Assembly: GCA_030248135.1 (NCBI GenBank)
Contig: JASANC010003237.1
Location: 124,001-188,000, forward strand
Direction: 5' to 3'
Length of the DNA: 64,000 nt
From: Theristus sp. LFF4_11
Lineage: Eukaryota > Nematoda > Chromadorea > Monhysterida > Xyalidae
A model generated the notes under the pieces. It did not search any database and was not told the origin of the DNA. It saw only the letters and a program-made list of their open reading frames with translations. The translations under genes were made by a program, and so were the position numbers. Positions 26,014 through 37,042 of this stretch are shown in pieces (the first letter of the stretch is position 1; each line of letters begins with the position of its first letter).

Positions 26014-28961
26014 ATGGACAGCGTGAAGCGCAAGCTGAGCCGTCTGAGCAGCAGCAACAAGCTGTCCATTGCTCATCTGATGTCGCACAACCGCAGTTGT
26101 CCTGCGTCACCACTCGTGAAGAAGAGCTACCGGCTGGTGTTGGTCGGCTCCAGTCGCACTGGCAAAACATCGATCGTCAACAGATTTCTGAACAACACGT
26201 TCGACGATCGCTACATTCCGACCGTCGAGAACTTCAATCGAAAACTGTACAAGAAGAACAACGACCTCTATCAGTTGGATCTGTTCGACATGGCCGGCCA
26301 CGATCCGTTTCCGGCTGCGAGACGACTCAACTTCATATCTGGTGCGTGTTTTTTAGATGGGCCGTTTGAAACCCCCAAACCGACCCCCCGACCTCTGGGC
26401 ACAATTGGCAGAAGATTTTCAAGTAAATTTACTCCGTTTAAAAAAAGTTCAGTTGTCTGCGCTTTCGCACCCATTCTGAGGCGACAATCGCGAGGGTGAA
26501 AGCAATTGAATATTTTTCCAAGGTGACCTGTTCGTGATCGTGTGCAGCGTGGACGTGCCAGCCAGTCTTCACGAGGCATTCAACCTTTGGAATGAAATCA
26601 GCGCGTGCCAGCTACAGGATCGAACCTCGCACGCGTCCACGTCAGCACACCACCACGCGCCGCCACAGTTGCCAATTGTCATCGTCGTCAATAAAACTGA
26701 CCTGCCGGAATCGTATGTGGTTTTTGCTCTCTTTCCCATGTTTTAAAACGATGGGTGTTGTTTTGAATTGCAAGAATGGACTTTTTATTGCAGGCAGCGT
26801 GAGTTTTTGCCGCGTGATGTGGCCGATCGTGCAAGCGACATTGAAGGCTGCAAAGTGATCGAGTGCAGTGCCAAAGAAAGCAAAGGTTGCACTGTTTGTT
26901 ATGTAGTTGACAGTTTAGGTGTTGGAGTCTTCAAACTGAACTCTATGAATTGTATGTCAGGAGTTTTGACGATCTTCGATGAACTATTTCACATTGCAAA
27001 ACTACCGAAAGCAATCACAACAACGGTTAGTTCATTCATTGTTTTTTTCATTTCTTATGTACAATTGTAGCTCGTCTTCGTACTGATTTCGTTTCAGATA
27101 CACCGGCAACTTCAGGCAGAGAACAGCACCCCTACGCAGCCGACAAACAGGTAAACAATCTTGTTTTGGTTCCAGTTCTCACATCAATTGAAATACCAGT
27201 ACCGTATTACCCCCATTAAACACCCCCCCACCATTAATCCCCCCTCCCCCCACCAATAAACCCCCACCCCCAAGACAAGTTTCCGAATAATCCCCCCCCC
27301 CACAAATAACCCCCCATGGGGGTTAATTGGAAGCCTGTTTGAAACACATACCCAGCGAATTCAGTGGCTGAATGCAGTGACATTGGTGAAATTGTGCTAC
27401 CAAAGGCCCCAAAGGGATGAGTTAATGGTAATTTCATTACAAAAGGCTGTTACAAAAGGAAATCTCTGTGAAAAGTAGAAGTTTCTGCGACTTTCTTGCC
27501 TGCCATGCAAGGTATTTTTGCTATTTTTCAACAAACCCTTACCCCTAGAATTTGTTTGTAAATAACCCCCCCCCCACCAATAATACCCCCCCCCCCCCCA
27601 CCAATAAACCCCCACCCCTAAACCCATGGGAGTTTATTAGAGGTAATACGGTAATTCAACTTTGTTTTGTAACAAAATAAAAAATCCCAATTTGCACCAA
27701 TGCCGTGCGTTTCAGCAGCCCCGAAATCAGCCGAGGCAACACCCCAGAGCCGACGACATCTGCCAATCGCCAGCTGCACGCTGCGAACGCACCAACGTCG
27801 AGTACACTACAGACGGCGGACACGGTCGAGCAACATTCGTGCGAAACGAGCGATCAATACAATCAGGCGGTGCACCCGTCGGTGATGCGTCGTCGGCACA
27901 CGACACACCGCGGCGGCAGCAAGGTCGATCTGATTGGTGATCTGAAACGCCACCAGAACAACCACAGAAGCACGCCGGACACGGCGGCCGAGCACGATCG
28001 CCACGCGCAGCTACTGAAGTCGAAGGCGCATCGCTCGCTCGGCTTCATCTCGAAGAAGGTCTCGCTGACGCGTCTGATGACGAAACGATTCAGCAACCGA
28101 ACGCTGCTGCTGCACGGCTCCACCAAACGCAACACCAGTCCCGACGCCGGTGACAGCCGATCGGGCGAACACGCGCGCAAGAAAAAAGTGGCCAGCACTG
28201 GTGCGCTGAACGGTGCCGAGTGGTTTGACGAGACCGATCTGCAGTTGCCGCCGGTGCGGCGTCCTTCGTTGCGCACCGAACTGCGTCTGCTGCGAGAGAA
28301 GAACCCGACGGCCGTGCGCACGACGTCCATGATTCAGCACGGCACCGGACTGACCGACGAACAACAGAGACGGCCGCGCAAGCTGACGCTCGATCCGGCG
28401 AACTGGCGCAAGAAGACGGCGACTGTGAAGCAACGAGGTCAGCCAGGGAAGGAATGAACATGGTCGTGCAGCGGGGTTCCAATTGCTTCAATGATTCAGG
28501 AATGGCTATTCGATGTGTTTCGGCTCGGCAGGTTGTTTCACCGTAACATGCCGAAAAACCATTCCTGAAACATTGATAAAAAAACCCAAACGGAATTGCG
28601 GAACCAAATTTAGTTTTGTTCTTTTTAACATTGTTTGCACGCACACTGTCGATCACCAGAGGCAGGTCACCCAGTTTCAACTAACCGGTTTCGCACCGAC
28701 CAAAACCGAATTTCAGCAATGTCTCATCGCCTGACGTCGTCGAGGCCGCGCGTGAATCGCTACGAAGTGCAGCACGAAGAACTGGAGCGTCGTTTATCGA
28801 TGGTGCATTTCGAGACCCCAGGCGGTGAAAACGACGCCGACGACATCGTGGCAGAGGAAAAGGAAAACCAAGACACGACGGAAAGACAGAACGAACACTC
28901 GAAACTGAAATCAAGACAACTTCGAAGTGGTGCAACTTTACAACGATGCGTTCTTATGTAG
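26014..28961 (+). CDS. RASD/Dexras-like small GTPase with long C-terminal extension and CaaX box
   Basis: Seven exons: 26014-26341, 26523-26712, 26794-26885, 26961-27025, 27098-27150, 27716-28437, 28717-28961, giving 564 residues with all phases consistent. The G domain (about residues 38-225) has P-loop LVGSSRTGKTS, effector YIPTVENF, G3 DMAGHDPFPAARRL, G4 VVNKTD and G5 ECSAKE. The HPFPA-type G3 and the segment after it match the RASD1/RASD2 (Dexras/Rhes) family better than canonical Ras, where DTAGQE is expected. After the domain comes IAKLPKAI, again RASD-like, then a basic Ser/Thr/Arg-rich tail of about 300 residues, far longer than in mammalian RASD proteins (about 270-280 residues in total). 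The last residues are RCVLM, a CaaX box predicted to be farnesylated. The intron 27151-27715 carries a MITE. Donor gttgca after 26885 is weak. Confidence 0.85.
27200..27653. mobile_element. C-rich TA-flanked MITE, copy 2
   Basis: Element 27202-27651, flanked by TA at 27200-27201 and 27652-27653, in the fifth intron of the GTPase gene. It is the inverted counterpart of 4059-4504: the core and terminal repeats match, while homopolymer C runs differ in length. Confidence 0.8.
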
Positions 28962-28963
28962 AG

Positions 28964-29109
28964 TACAGTCCATTTGGATAATATATGTAACTACAGCTAA
29001 TTGGTTGGTCATAACATTTCTCAGAGCTGATTGGTTGATCATGAGCAATTCTCAGCGCTGATTGGTTGGCCATCACGTCATGTTGCATATATTTTCCAGA
29101 TGGACTGTA
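28964..29109. mobile_element. Small TA-flanked MITE with internal CCAAT-like repeats
   Basis: Element 28966-29107 (142 bp) has inverted ends cagtccatttggataatata and its near complement, flanked by TA. Between the ends are three spaced copies of a unit containing (t/g)attggttg. It starts four bases after the stop codon of the GTPase gene, so it probably forms part of the 3' UTR. Confidence 0.75.
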
Positions 29110-29355
29110 TATGTGTTATCTTGTGGACTGCTTGCATATCTCGTTCTTTTTTCTGAATGCGTCGAGCTTTTATCTGAATTTTTTGAATTTCTGTTGATAT
29201 CTGTTGAGAAATGAGGACACTTTCGGTAAAAAAAATCCAAATTATTTGTTGTTGTCGGGCATAAATTCGAAACACAGGAACACCTTTCTGTCAAATCGAT
29301 TTCAAAGCGTTTCGAAGTATTACCAACCATCACACCCAAACCAACGACATATTGT

Positions 29356-30394
29356 CTATGATCGAAGTGGTTGCCCAAGAATGCCGGTTTTATGCCGATG
29401 TGTGTGACGTGCCTGTATGCAATAGCGGACGCAATGCACACTGGCGACCATGGCAAACGCCGAGTAGACGACGGCGCCGCACAGAACGCAGAACACGATG
29501 ACAGCACTCTGCGTCAGCAGGGCACTCGCTTGGTCAGTCGAATGGTCGCTGGAAGGAAGCGTGCGGCTGAGAGTGCGACCAAATGGCAGCTGGGCTGTGC
29601 AAAAATGAAGTGCTTGCAATCTTGAGTTTTTTTGTTCGCTTACCTGGTCGTAAACCTGATCAAAAGACCGACGAACACAAGCAGAACGATGCACAGAACA
29701 AACGATCGAGCGGCCTGTAATCGAAATAATCGAAAATGTACTGTAAACTTGCAATCGATGAAAGTCTCAACTGCAAGGCAGAATAACTTGTCGGACAAAA
29801 TAGCAGCAAGAATTCTGCCTCAGTGCAACGCAATAAATAATGCGCACCAACCAAGAACGCAATGTACACGTAAAGCTGTCGGTGTTGCTGTCTGATGACG
29901 CCCGTGTACGTGACGCAACAGACGACCGACAGCACCAGCGAGTACAGCAGCATCGGCACGTAGTAGCAGCCGGGCACGTCCAGTGCCACTCCAACGGCGT
30001 ACGCGTAGATGCACAGCACCTCGGCGCTCAGACACAGCAGCACCAGAAGCTGAAACTTGTGAAATTCGAATTGTTTCATGCAGTTGGAACAAAGATTACC
30101 AATCAGTGCATTTGAACGCAAACAATAAATCGGCATTGAGGACGCAGTATTACTGACGCGCAGCTGCGTTAAAACATGACTACGCGGTAACTAAATACTG
30201 CTTTATGAATTCCGCTTAAGCGTTTTCAAAAGCAAGTTTAGCAAATCTTTCAAAACCTTTGGATAGAACAAGCGGCAGCAGCTGAACTCGTCTACCAGTC
30301 GCCGCGAACTGCTGCACTGAGCGTCCGTGTCGCCGATCGCTGGTCGAAATGCGACAATGTTGTACGATTCAATTGGTTCAGGTGAGATTTCCAT
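29356..30394 (-). CDS. Four-pass membrane protein, family not recognised
   Basis: Four exons on the minus strand: 30394-30257, 30049-29852, 29714-29656, 29620-29356, giving 219 residues. The N-terminal 46 residues are soluble and end in a Cys pair, FSCCRLFYPK. Hydrophobic segments are LLVLLCLSAEVLCIYAYAVG, VPMLLYSLVLSVVCCVTYTG, SFVLCIVLLVFVGLLI and SAVIVFCVLCGAVVYSAFAM, followed by a short basic tail. The CC motif before TM1 and the four-helix layout recall LAPTM-like or tetraspan proteins, but I cannot assign a family. The last intron (29655-29621) would be only 35 nt; a second donor at 29643 would make it 23 nt. It is transcribed convergently with the GTPase gene. Confidence 0.6.
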
Positions 30395-31099
30395 GATTCG
30401 CTCGATTTTTATTGCAATTTTAACAGACAATATCAATTTAGCTGTGGTGTTCTTGAAACAACTCGGCCACAGCAAGTCGACGTAGCAACAGTAGTTTTGA
30501 TGACGCACACATGTTGCTTGACTGAGGCAACAAAGAGTTTTCTCATTTTGCAATTTTATTTCAGCAACATAACTTGCAATTCTTTCTGCTCACTCATTGA
30601 AACAGCAAATCAGACTGAACATTTCAATGAAGTCACTTGCATGACTGCTGCTTTGAATGAAAAGCAAGTGTTGGCAGTGTTTAGTTTTTATTGACCAGCT
30701 CGTCTGATTTCGCATGCACGCAACACACAATGCAGTTGGTTAAACAAAATATTTCTTGAATACCGCGACTTGCGACAGAAGTGCTAAATGTGTGGTCGTG
30801 CAAAAAACATATCAGCGTTTTTATTTATGGAGCGAGACAGCAGCTCTTGTGAGTTGGGTTCTTTTTCGGGTTCATTTGATTCACAGACAAGCAGATTAGA
30901 AACTTGCACCAATCAATAAAACAGAAACGAATAAAAAAAACAACTCAACTTCATGTTTGAGATTCGAAAACGTGTTTGATTGGTATAAAAAGTTGTGCGC
31001 TTCATCGAACGGTTTGATGGTGATATTTTTACACAAACTCAAACAAAGACCCACTTTTCTATCCAAATCACACGAAGTCAACATCCACAGCCAGTCATC
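30395..31099. other. Divergent intergenic region
   Basis: Lies between the minus-strand membrane protein gene and the plus-strand gene at 31100, so it probably holds both promoters. No distinct motif stands out. Confidence 0.4.
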
Positions 31100-32928
31100 A
31101 TGTCCTCGCGTCAACGCCATCAGAACAAGCAACGGCAACACACGCAGTATCGTGTGCCAAACTATCAAAATCAACAAACCATTGAACTTGATGACGACCA
31201 ACCGACCATCTATGAAAACGACGACGGCAGAATGGCCAACGCGAGGTTGTTTGTTTCTGTGGAAAACCGACGGTATCAAGCTCCGGTTTGATCGGGAAAT
31301 TGGCGGGGTTACCGCGCTGTCGGTTAATACTGTTCGTTGCCGCGGGAAACCGTGTGGTAGAAAATGAAAGACAATGAGAACAAAAATTATGCAAAGCTGT
31401 TTATCAAATTCAGCCGCAGTTCGCACAGCAACGTGTCAAGCAGCCAGAGTGTGGAGCGTGTGCTGCGTGGCACGCGGGTGCGGTGCCCGAACGAATCATG
31501 CGGTCAGATGGTGCTTGTCAGTTCCGGACAGTTACAAGCAATGCGACGACGATATTGGTCACGAGTACGTGGAACTATTCCTGATTTATTGAGCACGGGT
31601 ACGATGAAGTATTGCTTGCTTATTGGGCACGGGTACGTTGGACTATTGCTTGTTCATTGAACACGGGTACGTTGGACTATTGCTTGTTCATTGAGCACGG
31701 GTACGCTGAACTATTGACTGTTTATTGAGCATGGGTACGCTATATTATTGTATGTTAATTGGACACGAGTACGTTGGACTATTGCTTGTTTATTGGGCAC
31801 GTGTACGATGAACTATTGCATGATTATTAGGTACGGCATGTTGAACTATTGCATGTTCCTTGGGTACGGGTACGATGAACTATTTATTGTTTGCATGCAA
31901 ACATTGCGTCTCATTCACACACACGAGGGTCAGAGATTTTCCCTCAGCACCCACTGCCATCGGATTCAAAGGAGAAAGCGCTGAAGTCAGAGCGCTCGCA
32001 CAAATTGCGTCCAACAACCACCATCGAACGGCAACAATTGTACAACTGCGATTTTTATGTGGGCGTCAAAACATTCACGCAGGTATAACGGTGCAGTGCA
32101 AAAGTTGAGACCGTTTAGAAGTTTCTTTTTTCAATTGTCAAGGTTGAGTCAGTCAACCAGTGTCAGCTGTCAATTTCAATGATACACGGTCATGAATATA
32201 TCAGTTCTGTTTGCTCTCCGCTTTCATATTTGACGGAAATCCAAGTTCATCAGGCTTGTGCGTTGATCAAAGACGGTTTGAAATTCGTTCTGTACCACGA
32301 TGGCGAATCGACTGGTGATGACGATCTTCCCGAGCAGCGACTCATGTGCGCCTATCGAGAATCGGATCCAGGCAAAAAAAACCGGCACCTTGCACGCTGT
32401 TTTACGCAATCATTTCGTAGTTTTTTTGGAATAATCCAGAATTTCGCAACCTGTTTTCAGCAGCAGGCCCGGCGCTGCGCACATTTCCAATCAAGACCAT
32501 CCATCGCGGTCGACACCCGGTGCTCGGCCAGTTCGCGGTGCCGAAACAGCAGACGACCCTGGTCGGCAGTCAAACGAGCGATGATGAGAAACAGCAGCAG
32601 CAGACGGGCACCTCGGCGACACAGCCGCAGCCGACGGGGACGCCGTTGTCGCGCGCGTTCTACTATTTGTCGGACGGCAAAGGCGGCAAGCTGACGCACA
32701 AATGCAGCAGCTTGGACGTTCGTTTCGCGTGTAGCCTTGTTGGCGCTATGGAAATCATGAGTCTTCGTTGAATAAGTCCATTCGTTTTCACAACTTCTCT
32801 GACCCGTGCTAACACGGTTTCAGGCGCTATGCCTGTACATCAAGTCGTACGGCGTGTTGAAGCGCACCGCAACACCGCCAACGTCGAAAACGGACTCAGC
32901 AGTTTCGCCAAATACAACGGTGCTGTGA
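31100..32928 (+). CDS. Unrecognised intracellular protein, possibly a degenerate SH2-like domain
   Basis: Six exons: 31100-31245, 31414-31564, 31948-32082, 32254-32398 (or to 32416, same phase), 32461-32717, 32824-32928, about 312 residues. There is no signal peptide. The N-terminus is Gln/Asn/Arg-rich. A two-Cys segment RVRCPNESCGQMVLV lies in exon 2. From LYNCDFYVGV onward the order FTQACALIKDGLKFVLYHDG, RLMCAYRE, LRTFPIKTIHRG, AFYYLSDGKGGKL and ALCLYIKSYGVL resembles the SH2 pattern, but the FLVR arginine is replaced (FVLYH). A Gln/Thr-rich insert interrupts the domain. The SH2 reading is a weak inference. aataaa at 33177-33182 ends the transcript, which converges on the G-alpha gene. Confidence 0.55.
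31563..31880. repeat. 34-bp minisatellite in an intron
   Basis: About nine degenerate units near acacgggtacgttggactat plus 14 further bases, with a period of 34. It occupies most of the intron between 31564 and 31948. The gtacg in each unit resembles a splice donor, so the true donor of exon 2 is uncertain. Confidence 0.8.
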
Positions 32929-33248
32929 AAACAGAAGAAACAAGAACACTGACTTGAAATTGAAAAAAAAACTCCAACTCTGTATGTATGGAACTTTGGT
33001 ATCTGCATTGATAAAAATATTACCGCAACCTGAGTATTATTCGCTGTCGTTTTACAAATACAGTTGCAGTGTGCAACGAATTCACATCGAGTTTGTATCA
33101 GTTGAAAAGACAAATGACCAAGCAAAGCAGAGACTAAAACTTTTTATCTATCAACAGTGACTGATTGATGTAACAAAATAAATGAACTGTTGCTAAATCA
33201 ATGTACAGCTAAACGGGTATTCGCAGAGGCGTTTGATTTGGCCGCCCA

Positions 33249-35362
33249 CTAATTGTGCAGTCCAATGGCACGCAGATTGTTCTGCACAATGTGTGCCACC
33301 GCAGATGTGAACACTTTCTGCACGTTCTGCGTGTCGGTCGCGCACGTCACAAACGGGAAAAACAGTTTGTTCGCCGAGCGCGTCTGCATCGTTGAAATGT
33401 CGAACTTTGACGTTATGAACTTTATACACTGCTCGTGCGTGTCCTCGCCTGTGTAGGTTGCGAAAATTCGTTTGTTTGTTCGCGAACCCACAACTGTGTG
33501 AGCATAACGTGCAGATACATGCAAAAAACCAATCAGCATGTCAACTAAATTACCAACAACTGCGTGTTCTTTCTCACCTGGAAAAGAAGATCTCAATGAC
33601 TCTTTAAAACAAAAAACATCAACGACGACAAGAACAAAACCCGCTTCGAGACCTTGATAATCGGGAAAGCATTTCTTCAAGCTGGCTCCAGCGGCGAGTT
33701 GCTCGTTGAAGATGTCCACCTTGTTCATGAACAGCGTCAACGAAGCGCGACGAAAATACACGGAACGCACGATCGATCGGTAGATATCGAGGTTGTTCAG
33801 GAGCGCATTCTGCAAGTGAAATGCACGCTGCTTACAGTTAGCCGAAAAAACTGATGAAGTGAAAAACGTGTCGCATGTATTGTGAAACGCATGAAGCAAC
33901 GTGCAACGTCAGGGTTGTCGTGGTCGCCACGGTTGAAGTCGGCCAGCGAGACGACGAACACAACCAGGGAGACGTTGTCGAAGCAGTGGATCCACTTACG
34001 GCGCTCCGTCTTCTGGCCGCCGACGTCGATCATGCTGAATTGTAGAAACAAATGAAAAAACCTTTTTTACAGTATATTTACAGTATATTGTAAAAACGTG
34101 GCACTATTTTTCACATAACACAGTGTTCAAAAAATAAGAAATAATGGGTTGAAATGTTTGATTTCAACCAAACTCCATACATTCGTTGTTCTCACTGCAA
34201 CTCAAAGTTTCGCGTCCAAAAGAATCGCGGAAAACAAAAAAATGGAATAAAAACCAACTGAAACGTCAGCCCCTTGTATGGGAAATACAGTTCGTGTATG
34301 CCCGTGGTTTGCTTGCGACAATACAGAATGTCCTTCATTGTTGGAACGTAATCGTCCTTTGTGATGCGCAGCACGTCGTTCAGGAATCTGATGCAGAATC
34401 ACATTTTGCGATTACCTACCACCAGTCAATTCAAAAGCATCAAATCTGAATGGCTCATTGGCCGTTCTATGGTGATTGACTATAATAACCAATTGAAAGC
34501 AAACAATCGAAATAGAAATAGACTGGTTATAACCGGAAGACTAGCAGAGTGAACATGAAAGTCTCACTGATAAGCGCTGTCGAGCAACGGGAACTCCCAG
34601 CGTCGTTTGTAGCACATTTGCATGGTGCCACTCTGCCAGATGCGATGCATCACCTCGCCAATCTCCGGCGTCAGATGCAGGTGTTGCTGTTGACTCTGTT
34701 GATCACTGCAGTCCTCGTGCTTGCACTGGCGGTACGGCGGCGGGTGCGCGACAAACTCGCGGAACGCTTGCACTTGCCGCTGAATCACGCACAAATAGTA
34801 TTTGAGGAAATTAACAGTTGAAAAGCGTTCAACACAGCCGTTGCAAGAAACCAGTGTAGGAACCCTCTGTTTTGAAAAGCAAACTTAAAAAAACCCGAGT
34901 TGCACGGACCTGTGTGAAGCGTTCGTGCACGATGCGGAACTGCACGGCCGCGTCGAGCAGCTGGTTGATCGCTTGCACCGCGTTCTCGTGGATCGTATGA
35001 CGGTACTTGAGCACGTCTTGCTCCGAGAAGCCGTCCAGGTGCAGAATTCTGCGATTGTTTCAATTGGTCTGCATCGGTAAAGTTTTTTTAAAACATTTCA
35101 CCAACCTCATCTGTTTAAACACGGTGGTTTTGCCGGTCTCCGCGCCGCCTGAAAAATCGCGTTGTTGCAGCAAATCAAGAGGAGTTCAAAGAACTAATAT
35201 AGCTACGCCCGTTCACCAACCTAACAAGAGCACTTTCACTTTGACCTTCTCCTGTTCAATGTCGTGCTTCAATTGGCGATCAATCTCGCGCGCGCGGTAC
35301 TTTGCATCCGGTCGCTCATCGACGTGCACGTTGCCCCTAGACGTTGCCACGGTGCTGCCCAT
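33249..35362 (-). CDS. Heterotrimeric G-protein alpha subunit
   Basis: Eight exons on the minus strand: 35362-35221, 35148-35106, 35048-34910, 34779-34568, 34387-34259, 34034-33908, 33809-33653, 33448-33249, giving 382 residues. It transduces receptor signals at the membrane by GTP binding and hydrolysis. Motifs: P-loop [19 protein letters not shown], switch [11 protein letters not shown] with its Arg, G3 [20 protein letters not shown] with the catalytic Gln, G4 FMNKVD, G5 TCATDTQN, and C-terminus [11 protein letters not shown]. The P-loop is GGAETGKT rather than GAGESGKS. There is no Cys near the start ([10 protein letters not shown]) and no Ser/Thr at position 6, so the usual lipid anchors are doubtful. 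No Cys at -4 means it should not be a pertussis toxin substrate. An in-frame Met lies three codons upstream; the Met-Gly start is chosen by family rule. It is likely a divergent nematode GPA-type subunit. Confidence 0.9.
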
Positions 35363-35449
35363 GGTGAACATGCGTTTGGCGTGTCACGTGACACCTTCCT
35401 TAATGCGGGCTGCCTTGCTTTTCTAAAAACCGCTTCAGATGAAACGCGC

Positions 35450-35680
35450 TCGTAGTCGGAGATTGCTTTGAACGGACCTGATTCAAATCCTAATCCTAAA
35501 GCCTAATCCTAAGCCAAACCTGATCTTAACCTAATCCTAACCTAAGCTAAGCCTTTTCAGGAAGGAAGATGCCAGAACAGATGCGTTTTTGTTGAGGCCG
35601 GAGCGTGTGCACGCGCGCTAGTGGATCATGAGCATGTGGATGCGAGGTGCGCGTGCGTTTTAAAAAAGAAACGCCAGCCT
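35450..35680. repeat. Dispersed repeat with degenerate telomere-like CCTAA tract
   Basis: 35482-35560 is a run of cctaatcctaa/gcctaa words, the complement of TTAGG/TTAGGC-like units. It is followed by about 100 bp (around 35560-35680) that recur inverted at 58400-58560, including ctagtggatcatgagcatg. Confidence 0.65.
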
Positions 35681-37042
35681 TAAGGCTCTAAGGCGCACTA
35701 TGTTCCAGAATTGCGACTGCTCTAGACAGGGTGGTGTCGAAACTATAAAACTGAAGTGGACAATCTCCGTTCATGATACATAACAGAAATCACCGCAGTC
35801 TAGAGCAATCCGAGCGGAAGCAACAAAAAATAGCGGTTCAAATAGTATTTTGTGACGGCATCTTGGCACAAAAGAAAGAACAAAGAAACAACAAATAGTG
35901 AAAGTTTGATCTACAAATTGTAATCCAGTCTCGGGTCAAATTAAGAGTCGCCCACGTGCTTTGAAAAGTTGTTCGACAACCTGCAGACCATAATTTCATT
36001 GGTACCCGATGCAATTATCAGTTACACTCGAGTGTGTAAATCCGAGTTAAAATGCCACGCAGATGGCATGTCAATAAACAACGCCACAACGATCAATCTG
36101 CACCTGCCCTTTATTCCAGCAGCCAACGCTACTATTTATAGAAACTGAATTATTGAACTGTAATATCAATTAGGACGGTCAGAATCAGGAGCATATTCAG
36201 GACTTCAGGTTTTTTTGTAAGCCTCACCTTGTGCGAAACTTCGAGATTTCATAATTTCTGCCAATTAATAACTCCCACTGCAACCCAACAAGCAATCTAG
36301 GTCGCATACGACGAAAAAAACTTTTGATTAAAAGTATTCGCGTCGCGACTGCGCGACAATTTGAAATCAGCAAAAACGGAACGTAATCTGACGGCAGCTT
36401 TGTGCAAGAAATTAAAAAACTACACAGATCAGAATCTTTTTTTAACGAAATACAACTATTTTAATTCATTTTCAAACCATACGTCTAACAGCGCGTTTAA
36501 TTTTCAGGTGCACGGCTTTTCCACAGACCCATCAACATCACTCCGCCTCCTTTTCACAAATACTGAATCAGTGAATGAGTGCAGAACCAACAAAACTGAA
36601 CAAGGCTACAAACAAGATATAAACTTCGTCGGTGTGCAGTTTCCATCGTTGCAACTAAATAGTTGCCAATGTAATAAATTAATAGAGCTTCTCGTTGTCA
36701 TGGTAAATGCACAAGCATCCACAAAGACACTGTGAGTTTCAGTTGTTTGCTCTCTGGAGAATTGATTTTTAAGCCAATGAAAACTTATTATTTTTGCTGC
36801 TGTGAGCCGATTTTATGATTTCATTAAACACAATTAAGCAACCGTTAATTGAATGCAAAAATCCATGGTAAACTCGATAAGTTGCCTGGATGAACAGGTG
36901 TACAGCGGCGCAGTTTTCATGCATACCAAAACAGATACCAAAGATTCAAATGCAAATCTTAACAGGCTTTTAAGCATAGTATCCACCACAAAGTGCTAAT
37001 TTCATCTGAGCAGTGCCCAGCACCCCTTTCAGTCACTGAATG
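35681..37042. other. Intergenic
   Basis: No supported gene. An imperfect inverted repeat around ctctagac flanks 35710-35815. A 125-codon open frame at 36361-36735 has no recognisable sequence and AT-driven composition, and was left out. Confidence 0.4.

Noticed and set aside
36361..36735. 124-codon plus-strand frame
   Set aside because: AT-driven composition and no recognisable sequence.
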